From Nanobdellota archaeon (GTDB lineage: Archaea > Nanobdellota > Nanobdellia > Pacearchaeales > GW2011-AR1): DNA of 60,310 bases. Below, one piece after another: positions 6,708 through 13,387 of the stretch; within the stretch, counting starts at the first letter, position 1, and the number at the start of each line of letters is the position of its first letter. Location: positions 1 through 60,310 of the forward strand of contig JAKADZ010000004.1 of assembly GCA_021818475.1 (NCBI GenBank), read 5' to 3'. Position numbers and translations under genes: made by a program. The notes under the pieces were generated by a model that made no database searches, was not told where the DNA came from, and saw only the letters and a program-made list of their open reading frames with translations.

Positions 6708-7307
6708 ATGTTTTGGTTATTTAATGGAAAAAAAGAGGTAGAAAAAGTTAAAGAGGATACAAAGAAAGGGTTTGAATCAGTAAAAAAAGATATTTTATCT
6801 GTAAGTGGGTGGATTAAACACCTTGATTCTGAAAAAAATTTGCAAAAAAAAGAGATTGAGGAGATAAAAGAAATTTTGTCGTCGATTAAAGAAGATGTTG
6901 ATGGATTAAAGGAAGTTATGTCAGTTATGAATGAATTAAAAACAAATAGGGTGTTTAAAACACCCAAACAGGCGTTTAACAAACAAACAGCTGTTTATGC
7001 TGTTCAAACAGGTGTTCAAACAGGTGTTCAAACACCGAATTTAAGTCAATTTTCAGTAACAGAACGAGCAATTTTATGGATTTTATTAAATAGTGATTTA
7101 AAATTGAGTTATGATGATCTGGCTGCAATGTTAGGAAAAGAAAGATCCACAATTAGGGGACAGATTAATGCGATAAGGCAGAAGAGTGAGGGGTTAATTG
7201 AAGAAGAAATTGAGAAGAATGGTAAAAAAAGAGTGTTTATACCAGAAGAAATACGTGAAAAAATGCTCAAAAAGACAAAAGTGAGAGTTAAAGGAGATAA
7301 AAAATGA
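6708..7307 (+). CDS. Coiled-coil / winged-helix DNA-binding protein with QTGV-repeat linker
   Basis: A 199-residue probable transcription regulator. Residues 1-75 are a long coiled coil (KEDTKKGFESVKKDILS and following heptads). Residues 82-112 are a repetitive linker (QTAVYAVQTGVQTGVQTP). Residues 118-190 are a winged helix with DDLAAMLGKERSTIRGQI as the helix-turn-helix. The linker DNA consists of AAACAGSTGTTT-type units (6966, 6985, 7006, 7018), the same palindrome as in the upstream cluster. This suggests a protein that may bind sites before and inside its own gene. Its architecture matches the minus-strand neighbour at 7606. Confidence 0.75.
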   Translation: MFWLFNGKKEVEKVKEDTKKGFESVKKDILSVSGWIKHLDSEKNLQKKEIEEIKEILSSIKEDVDGLKEVMSVMNELKTNRVFKTPKQAFNKQTAVYAVQTGVQTGVQTPNLSQFSVTERAILWILLNSDLKLSYDDLAAMLGKERSTIRGQINAIRQKSEGLIEEEIEKNGKKRVFIPEEIREKMLKKTKVRVKGDKK

Positions 7308-7396
7308 ACAAAAAGAGGAAAAATACATTTAAAAGTGAGAATCTTTTTAGTGAAAATGGAAAGATATTTGTTAGAATCCCAAAAAGTGAGGATTGA
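7304..7396 (+). CDS. Small basic ORF coupled to the HTH gene
   Basis: A 30-residue ORF not in the track. It starts at an ATGA overlap with the preceding stop and has a good ribosome site (AAAGGAGATAAA) seven bases upstream. It reads MNKKRKNTFKSE, then a short strand-like end GKIFVRIPKSED. Coupling and the ribosome site argue that it is translated; the function is unknown. The following 209 bases (7397-7605) hold purine-rich DNA with AAAAGTGAG words and no gene I can support. Confidence 0.45.
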   Translation: MNKKRKNTFKSENLFSENGKIFVRIPKSED

Positions 7397-7605
7397 GAAA
7401 TAAAATGCACCGCAAAAATTTGAGAAGATTGAAATAAATTAAAAAAAACTTGAAAAGTGAGGGTAATGTTAAAAAATAAATTTTATAGGGAAAAGAAAAA
7501 GGAGGGAAAATAATAACGATAGAAAAAGATCAAATAAAAAGAGAGGATTAAATAAAACAGGAGGAAAAAATTATTCGTTTAGCCGAAAAAGTTATTAAAA
7601 AATAA

Positions 7606-8307
7606 TTATAATTCCCTAAGGCGAAGGATAACAGGCAATGGAGCAATCTTCTTTAAATTTTTTGAGATAGAGAGTTGGATTAATTTATTGTTAATTTTAG
7701 TTTTCTCGACGGGAATCCCTTTTTTGATCAGTTTTCCGACATAATCTCTTATTGAACTTTCTGTGAGATTTAACTTCTGGGAAACCGCTTTATAATCAAC
7801 TTCCCCCTGTTCTTCCATTTGATAAATAGTTGAAAAGACCAAGAATTCCTGATCAGTTATCCTCTTAAATTTACTCCGGATTTCTTTTTTAAAAGAATCT
7901 AAAGAGTTTAAAACGTCTAAAGCATCGTCAAATGATACTTTTTGTGTCTGTTGGTTTGTCTGTTGGTTTGTCTGTCTGTCTGTTGGAACCCCTTGATTTC
8001 CAGTGGAAAAGGTTAAATTTTGAGGGTTTAAGACCTTAAAAAGCCCATTTTGTGTTGGAATATCTGTTGGAACTGTTGGATTTTTGGAAAGATCTGTTGG
8101 ATTGCAAGAGGAAGGAAAATAAGGGGGTTCTTGGGAAGTTTTATTAGATACCTCTTTAATTTGGGAAGATAGTTCTTCTATCCCTTTTTCCAATTTCAAG
8201 ATAAAATCATTATTTTGAGACAAAGATTGTTTTAAGGAAGAAATTTCTTCTTTCATCGCATCCATATCCTGTTTTACTTTTTGAAACGCTTCCTTGATTT
8301 GATCCAT
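7606..8307 (-). CDS. Coiled-coil / winged-helix protein with PTD-QTNQQT linker
   Basis: A 233-residue protein with the same plan as the gene at 6708. Residues 1-55 are a coiled coil, residues 60-128 a low-complexity Pro/Thr/Gln/Asn linker (GVPTDRQTNQQTNQQTQ) and residues 140-205 a winged helix (YKAVSQKLNLTESSIRDYVGKLI). The linker is coded by repeats of CAACAGAC / CTGTTGG words, different from the AAACAG palindromes of the first gene but equally repetitive. Probably a paralogous regulator; the DNA target is unknown. Confidence 0.7.
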   Translation of the reverse strand: MDQIKEAFQKVKQDMDAMKEEISSLKQSLSQNNDFILKLEKGIEELSSQIKEVSNKTSQEPPYFPSSCNPTDLSKNPTVPTDIPTQNGLFKVLNPQNLTFSTGNQGVPTDRQTNQQTNQQTQKVSFDDALDVLNSLDSFKKEIRSKFKRITDQEFLVFSTIYQMEEQGEVDYKAVSQKLNLTESSIRDYVGKLIKKGIPVEKTKINNKLIQLSISKNLKKIAPLPVILRLREL

Positions 8308-8337
8308 CAGATTAAAAGAAAAAAGACCTATAAAAGA

Positions 8338-8616
8338 TTATAGGTTACCTTGTTGATGTTTTTTATAAGTTTGATAAGCAATATCACTTAAAACCCATCT
8401 TGACCTTTTAAGATAAGATTTGCCCTCGGGATTTTTTTTAATTTCAGTCACTAACCCTTTTTTTTTGAGAGAAAGAAGAAGGAACTTCACAAACTCCTCA
8501 TCGCGGGCAATTTCCCGGGCAATGTTCATTGTAAAAAGAGGTTTTGGAGAAGAGGAATAAAGTGTTGCGAGAATTTGCTCTAAAATTTTCTCTTTTTTCT
8601 GTTCTGAAATTTTCAT
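8338..8616 (-). CDS. Small winged-helix protein
   Basis: A 92-residue protein predicted to be almost entirely a winged helix. A first helix (KILEQILATLYSSSPKPL) is followed by the helix-turn-helix MNIAREIARDEEFVKFLLLSLKKKGLV and a wing with KNPEGKSYLKRSRW. The family is not recognised beyond the fold. It lies between two same-strand genes with 30-base gaps, so all three are probably one transcript. Confidence 0.65.
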   Translation of the reverse strand: MKISEQKKEKILEQILATLYSSSPKPLFTMNIAREIARDEEFVKFLLLSLKKKGLVTEIKKNPEGKSYLKRSRWVLSDIAYQTYKKHQQGNL

Positions 8617-8646
8617 TAATAAGAAAAAGAATTATTTTTTTTAAAT

Positions 8647-9072
8647 CTACTCTTTCTTTTCCTGGAGATTTTCTTTTGACAAAGAAGGCAAAGGAATGTG
8701 AGAAGGAAGACCCAATTCTTCTTCCATTTCAAGGGCTTTTATATTTGCTTTTCTTAAAATGACATTAAAAAGGAATATCCTAAAATCTTCAATAATTTGC
8801 TTATCTTTCCACCCTTTTAGAACTTCTCGTGCAATTCTTGGCTCAACAGAGAGAATAATTGTTCCTGCAAGCTCTAATTTAGCAAAATCAGGGTCATAAT
8901 TAACAGAATAAACAAAATTAATCTTCAAAGCTTCGTCTTTAACTTTAATAAAATCGGATTTTAAGGATTCTATAGAAGAAATGTCTATTTTAGTATTAAA
9001 TTTTAAGTTATCTACACTATCCTTTAGTCTTTCTATGTTTAATTTAGTAAAATTAAAAGCAATTAGTCTCAT
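8647..9072 (-). CDS. Hypothetical protein, possibly SecB-like
   Basis: A 141-residue soluble protein. It starts with a strand FNFTKLNIERL, and the centre is a run of strands (INFVYSVNYDPDFAKLELAGTIILS), followed by helices and a proline-rich tail LPSHIPLPSL. Strand pairs followed by helices and a hydrophobic tail recall the SecB-like fold, but I see no diagnostic motif and mark this as a guess. It is first in a three-gene minus-strand unit with the two winged-helix proteins. Confidence 0.5.
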   Translation of the reverse strand: MRLIAFNFTKLNIERLKDSVDNLKFNTKIDISSIESLKSDFIKVKDEALKINFVYSVNYDPDFAKLELAGTIILSVEPRIAREVLKGWKDKQIIEDFRIFLFNVILRKANIKALEMEEELGLPSHIPLPSLSKENLQEKKE

Positions 9073-9151
9073 TTAATTTAAATAAAAGAAGTGTTTTTAA
9101 ATATTTATATTTTTTATAATAGAATTTGATAATAATTGATAAAGATTAGAT

Positions 9152-9412
9152 TTAAATTAAATCTTCTTCAGAAACAATAACAAAGTCACCTATAGCAATT
9201 ATAGAGTTGTAGGGAATCAGAAGTTCGCTGGCATTTGTTCTTTCTAAATTAAGGTTTCTTGTATAAGGAGTAGCATCTTTAACCACTAAATTGATTAATT
9301 CGCCCGATTTTGTTTCAAATGAGATATCTTTAACAAAACCCAATCTTTTACCTTCTTTTGTCACAATCATCTTTCCTATAAGAGAAGTGTATGTGTTTTT
9401 ATTTCCTTGCAT
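9152..9412 (-). CDS. PRC-barrel domain protein
   Basis: An 86-residue protein with the PRC-barrel pattern: GKMIVTKEGKRLGFVKDISF, a strand with GELINLVV, and the closing IPYNSIIAIGDFVIV. PRC barrels occur in ribosome maturation (RimM) and as free-standing archaeal proteins of unclear function that often accompany cell-division or membrane genes. This one is alone on the minus strand, next to the probable origin. A second PRC-barrel protein is encoded at 37876. Confidence 0.75.
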   Translation of the reverse strand: MQGNKNTYTSLIGKMIVTKEGKRLGFVKDISFETKSGELINLVVKDATPYTRNLNLERTNASELLIPYNSIIAIGDFVIVSEEDLI

Positions 9413-9580
9413 ATCAAAATGATATTGAAATAATTTATAAACTTTTCTGTAAAATTAAATAGATTTATTAGTATATAAATAAAAAAACTTTTTTGAAGAA
9501 ATTTTTATAATTTAAATGAAAATAACTGGTTTTATTGATCTTTTTATAAAATTAATAATAAAAAATTAAGTTATTATTAG

Positions 9581-9611
9581 TACCCTCCCTCCCCATGATT
9601 TCGATTGGAAA
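9581..9611 (-). promoter_or_regulatory. ORB-like element 1 (inverted)
   Basis: On the minus strand this reads TTTCCAATCGAAAT, then CATGGGGAGGGAGGG. The order, imperfect TTTCC/GAAA dyad followed by a G-rich string, matches the known archaeal origin recognition box plan (TTCCAGTGGAAAC plus GGGG). The dyad differs from consensus in its centre. Confidence 0.5.
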
Positions 9612-9822
9612 TATTTATAAAAGAATTTTATTGTTTTGTTTGTTTTTCTTTATATTATAAAATTATATATTATATATTATATATATTATAAATAAAAATT
9701 AATAAATAATAAAAATTAATTCAATAAATTAAGAAAAATAATATTTTAAGATATCTAATACAATAAAATAAATTAAAATAAAAATTTAAGTATAATTTGT
9801 CAGTTAATTGTTAAAATTGTTC

Positions 9823-9847
9823 TTTTCCACTTGAAATATAGGTGTTT
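9823..9847 (+). promoter_or_regulatory. ORB-like element 2
   Basis: TTTTCCACTTGAAATATAGG followed by TGTTT resembles a mini-ORB (TTCCA..GAAA) without the long G string. It is in the same orientation as element 3 and opposite to element 1, on the far side of the AT-rich core. Confidence 0.45.
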
Positions 9848-9913
9848 TTCTTTTTTAGTAGTTATAATCCTTTATATAATTATAATTAATAATTCTCATC
9901 GGAGATAAACTCT

Positions 9914-9951
9914 ACTACAATAGTTTCCATAGGAAATTGTAGTGTGGGGGT
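9914..9951 (+). promoter_or_regulatory. ORB-like element 3 overlapping the orc1 leader
   Basis: An inverted repeat with arms CTACAAT/ATTGTAG encloses GTTTCCATAGGAAA and is followed by GTGTGGGGGTGG just before the orc1 ATG. It combines an ORB-like dyad with the G string. Its position in the leader would let Orc1 control its own expression, while GGGGGTGG may also serve as the ribosome site. Confidence 0.5.
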
Positions 9952-9954
9952 GGA

Positions 9955-11166
9955 ATGGGAAATAATGAATTAGATAAAATATTTGAAGCTTTTGATAATA
10001 ATAGCATTTTTAATAATAAATCAATATTACAAAATAATTATCAACCAGAAGATATTCCTCATAGAAGCAAACAGATTAAACAAATCGCTTCAATTTTAGC
10101 TCCTGTTTTAAGAGGAGAAAGAACCAGTAATCTCTTCCTTTATGGCAAGACAGGAACAGGGAAGACTCTTTCTATTCAGTATGTTAAAGAAGAATTACTT
10201 AAAAGAGAAAAAAAAGATGCAGATTTTAAATTAAAAATAGAATACCTTAACTGCAAACTCAAAAAAGTTTCTGATACAGAATATAGAATCCTTGCCGAAT
10301 TAATCAAAAAGTTTGGAGGAGAAATTCCCTCAACAGGACTTCCGACTCAGGCAGTTTATGATAAATTTATTGATACTATAGATTCAGAAAAACAATTGAT
10401 TGTTCTTATTTTGGATGAGATAGATCAAACTACTAAAAAGATTTCCAATGATTTCCTTTATAATTTAACCAGACTTAATCCTGAACTTTCAAAATCTCAA
10501 ATTTGCATTGTTGGCATAAGCAATAATCTTACTTTTCTTGATGAACTCGATCCAAGAGTCAAAAGTTCTCTTTCAGAGGAAGAGATTGTTTTTCCTCCTT
10601 ATAATGCAATACAGCTTCAGGAAATTCTGACAAAAAGAGCAAAAGATGCATTTAAAGAAGAGGTTATTGAAGAAGGAGTCATAGCTAAATGTGCTGCTTT
10701 GGCTGCAAGAGAACATGGTGATGCAAGAAGAGCTTTGGATTTACTAAGAATTGCAGGTGAATTGGCAGAAAGAGATAATTCAAATAAAATTTATTTAAAA
10801 TATATAGATGAAGCTAATGAAAAAATAGAAAGAGATAAAATTTTGGATGTAATCCGTTCAGAACCAAAACAATTTCAGGTTGTTTTAAACTCTATCATTC
10901 AACTTTCAGAAAAAGAGCCCGAAGGGCATTTATTTACCGGGGAAGTTTACAGTTTTTACCGGGATTCATGTGTTAAAAATAAATTAGAAATTCTTACTCA
11001 AAGAAGAGTCAGTGATATCATTCAGGAATTTGATATGCTGGGGATTATAACTGTTAATGTTATTTCAAAAGGAAGAGGAGGAAGAATGAGAGAAATTAAA
11101 CTGGCTATTTCAAAAGATATCACCGAAAAGGCGAAAGAGATTATTTTAGATTCATTGTATAATTAA
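9955..11166 (+). CDS. orc1: Orc1/Cdc6 replication initiator
   Basis: A 403-residue AAA+ protein that binds origin boxes and loads MCM. Walker A is YGKTGTGKTLS (about 63-73) and Walker B is LIVLILDEID (about 145). The sensor/initiator motif region has DELDPRVKSSL, and the C-terminal winged helix occupies about 300-400 (TQRRVSDIIQEFDMLGII). The length is normal. ATG 9955 follows GGGGGTGG. It lies next to the proposed origin and starts a same-strand run with DP1, a HAD protein and DP2, so initiation and synthesis genes are grouped. Confidence 0.95.
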   Translation: MGNNELDKIFEAFDNNSIFNNKSILQNNYQPEDIPHRSKQIKQIASILAPVLRGERTSNLFLYGKTGTGKTLSIQYVKEELLKREKKDADFKLKIEYLNCKLKKVSDTEYRILAELIKKFGGEIPSTGLPTQAVYDKFIDTIDSEKQLIVLILDEIDQTTKKISNDFLYNLTRLNPELSKSQICIVGISNNLTFLDELDPRVKSSLSEEEIVFPPYNAIQLQEILTKRAKDAFKEEVIEEGVIAKCAALAAREHGDARRALDLLRIAGELAERDNSNKIYLKYIDEANEKIERDKILDVIRSEPKQFQVVLNSIIQLSEKEPEGHLFTGEVYSFYRDSCVKNKLEILTQRRVSDIIQEFDMLGIITVNVISKGRGGRMREIKLAISKDITEKAKEIILDSLYN

Positions 11167-11181
11167 TCATCAACTGTTAAA

Positions 11182-12741
11182 ATGAACAACGAAATTTTAC
11201 AATTTTGCATGCAAAAAGGATTTCTTTTGGATAAAGAAGTTTTGACAATGTTTAATGAATCTACTGATATAGAATTAATTAAACTTATTATAGAAAAAAT
11301 TAAAGATTCAACTAACCAGAGAATAATCACTAAAAGTTTATTCAGCCAGAATCGTGAGAAGGTCAGCCAAATCCTTTCTATGCTCCCAAAAGAAAATCAA
11401 CAAAATCTTGAGAAATTAAAAATAAAACTTGGATTAAGCATTGAAATTTCACAGGAGTTTTCCCAAAAGAAAGAAGAAGTTAATTCTGATAAAGAATATG
11501 AAAAAGTAAAAATTATTTCTTCCCCTGCCCCTATAGCAAGAAAAAAATTAGACGTAAGTGATTTTACAAAATATTTCAGAAATCGTTTTTTGGAAATCCG
11601 GAAAATTTTACAGGAAAATCCAACATTAAAAAATCTGGTTTCAATAAATAAAATTTCCGGCGGGAAAGAAGGTGTTTCGGTGATAGGGATAGTCTCTGAA
11701 AAAACTATTACTAAAAACAGAAATATGCTTTTGGAAGTGGAAGATTTAACAGGAAAGATAAGGATACTAATCAGTCAAAGTAACCAGAAACTTTATGAAA
11801 AAGCAGAAGAAATTTGTTTAGATTCTGTTTTGGGTTTTAGTGGATTTGGAAACAGGGAAATTATTTTTGTGAATGAAATTGTTTTTCCGGAATCTATCCT
11901 GCAGGAAAGAAAAAAATCTCCATTAGAAGAATATGCTTTATTTTTAGGAGACCTTCATTTTGGAAGTAAACTTTTCTTAAGGGAAAAATTTCTGAAATTT
12001 ATTGACTATCTAAACGGAAAAGTCCCAAATACCCCTGAAGTTGAAAAAATAAAATATCTTTTTCTTGTAGGAGATATAATCGCGGGAGTTGGAACTTATC
12101 CGACTCAGGAAAGAGATTTGGAAATAAAAGATATTGAAGAACAATTTATCGGTCTTTCACAATTACTTTCTAGGATAAGGCCGGATATTCAGATAATTAT
12201 TTCCCCGGGAAATCACGACGGAGTCAGATTAATGGAACCTCAGCCAATTTTAAGTGAAAGATATGCATGGAGCATTCACAATCTGAAAAATGTTTTACTT
12301 ACCGGAAATCCTGCTTATGTGAATATAGGGAGTACAAATAATTTTTCCGGATTTGATATTTTAACTTATCATGGATTTTCTTATCCTTATTACGCCAATA
12401 CTATTCCACGATTAATCCGGGAAGATGCATTAAACTCTCCTGATAAAATTATGGCTTATCTTTTAAAAAATCGGCATCTTGCACCTGCTCATTCTTCTGT
12501 TCAGTATTTCCCTTCTGAAGAAGATTTTATGGTAATAAAAAAAATCCCCGATATTTTTGTTTCAGGGCATATTCATAAAAATGCAGTTTCTTATTACAAT
12601 AATACTTTAATAGTATCCGTATCCTCCTGGGAAAGCAAGACTCCCTATCAGGAAAAAATGGGAAATGACCCTGACTTTTGCAAGGTTCCTATGTTTAACC
12701 TGAAAACGAGAGCGCTTAAAATTTTGGACTTTGAAGAATAA
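11182..12741 (+). CDS. polB: DNA polymerase D small subunit DP1
   Basis: A 519-residue exonuclease/small subunit of the archaeal replicative polymerase PolD. The N-terminal part (about 1-80) is helical, the middle (about 140-235) is an OB-fold (VSVIGIVSEKTITKNRNMLLEVED), and the C-terminal 260 residues are a calcineurin-like phosphoesterase. The metal motifs are FLGDLHFG, LVGDIIAGVG, SPGNHDG, TYHGFS and SGHIHKN. Motif 2 has Ala where many DP1 proteins have Asp (GDIVDG becomes GDIIAG), while the core metal Asp and His residues remain. It lies 15 bases after orc1. Confidence 0.95.
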   Translation: MNNEILQFCMQKGFLLDKEVLTMFNESTDIELIKLIIEKIKDSTNQRIITKSLFSQNREKVSQILSMLPKENQQNLEKLKIKLGLSIEISQEFSQKKEEVNSDKEYEKVKIISSPAPIARKKLDVSDFTKYFRNRFLEIRKILQENPTLKNLVSINKISGGKEGVSVIGIVSEKTITKNRNMLLEVEDLTGKIRILISQSNQKLYEKAEEICLDSVLGFSGFGNREIIFVNEIVFPESILQERKKSPLEEYALFLGDLHFGSKLFLREKFLKFIDYLNGKVPNTPEVEKIKYLFLVGDIIAGVGTYPTQERDLEIKDIEEQFIGLSQLLSRIRPDIQIIISPGNHDGVRLMEPQPILSERYAWSIHNLKNVLLTGNPAYVNIGSTNNFSGFDILTYHGFSYPYYANTIPRLIREDALNSPDKIMAYLLKNRHLAPAHSSVQYFPSEEDFMVIKKIPDIFVSGHIHKNAVSYYNNTLIVSVSSWESKTPYQEKMGNDPDFCKVPMFNLKTRALKILDFEE

Positions 12742-12758
12742 AAGATTGGAGGAATAAG

Positions 12759-13367
12759 ATGAACAAAAAAATAGCAGTAGATCTTGATGACGTTTCATTT
12801 AATTTTATGGATCCTTTTTTGTCTTATTACAACTTTCTTTCAGGAACTTTTTTCAGAAGAAAAGATATGTTCTCTTACAGATTAGAAGATGTTTTTAAAG
12901 AGCCAACAGAATATGTGGAAGAAAAATTACGCCAATTTTATAATTCTCCTTTTTTTAGAAATCTTCCCCCTCTGCCAGGGGCTAGATCTGCATTTAAATT
13001 TCTAAAAGAAACAGGACATGAGATTATCATTGTTACTTCCCGTTTTGATGAATATCATCAGATAACTGATGCTTCATTGAAAGAAAATTTTTTTGGGAGA
13101 TATTCTAATATTTTCTATTCTTCCAGCCGTTATAACCCCCGAGGGAAATCGAAAGCACAAATCTGCAAAGAGCAGGGTGCTTCAGTCCTCGTAGAAGATT
13201 GCCTGAAATATGCCCTTGAATGTGATTCTAAGGGAATTCCTGTTTTTTTGATGGATAATCCATGGAATCAGGGAATTTTAAATGGAACTTTAATAACCCG
13301 GGTAAGAAGTTGGAAAGAGGTTTTAAAAAATCTTGAATCCAAAACAATAGAACCTGCTTGTAATTAA
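12759..13367 (+). CDS. NT5C-like HAD-family nucleotidase
   Basis: A 202-residue HAD-superfamily protein of the 5'(3')-deoxyribonucleotidase (NT5C) type. Motif I is AVDLDDVSFNF with both catalytic aspartates, motif II lies in IIIVTSRFDEYH, and motifs III/IV lie in KAQICKEQGASVLVEDC. Such enzymes dephosphorylate (deoxy)nucleoside monophosphates; the substrate here is not proven. It has a strong ribosome site (TTGGAGGAATAAG) and sits between the two PolD subunit genes, 17 bases after DP1 and 20 before DP2. This suggests a link with dNTP supply or clean-up. Confidence 0.75.
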   Translation: MNKKIAVDLDDVSFNFMDPFLSYYNFLSGTFFRRKDMFSYRLEDVFKEPTEYVEEKLRQFYNSPFFRNLPPLPGARSAFKFLKETGHEIIIVTSRFDEYHQITDASLKENFFGRYSNIFYSSSRYNPRGKSKAQICKEQGASVLVEDCLKYALECDSKGIPVFLMDNPWNQGILNGTLITRVRSWKEVLKNLESKTIEPACN

Positions 13368-13387
13368 AACTTAAATTTTAATAGAGG

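Larger units (their letters stand above)
9413..9954. other. oriC: Probable chromosomal replication origin (oriC)
   Basis: A 542-base gene-free stretch directly upstream of orc1/cdc6 and the PolD genes. It includes a very AT-rich core (about 9640-9800, with ATATATTATATATTATATAT runs) that would melt easily. Three ORB-like elements (about 9581, 9823 and 9922) flank the core; the first is inverted relative to the other two. Location next to orc1, an AT-rich unwinding region and inverted ORBs are the established layout of archaeal origins. A GC-skew plot would be the natural test. Confidence 0.65.

Noticed and set aside
3438-9072. Whole island as an integrated virus or provirus
   Set aside because: No capsid, terminase, tail or replication genes are visible, only a recombinase, repair and regulator genes; an integrative element or cassette region fits better.
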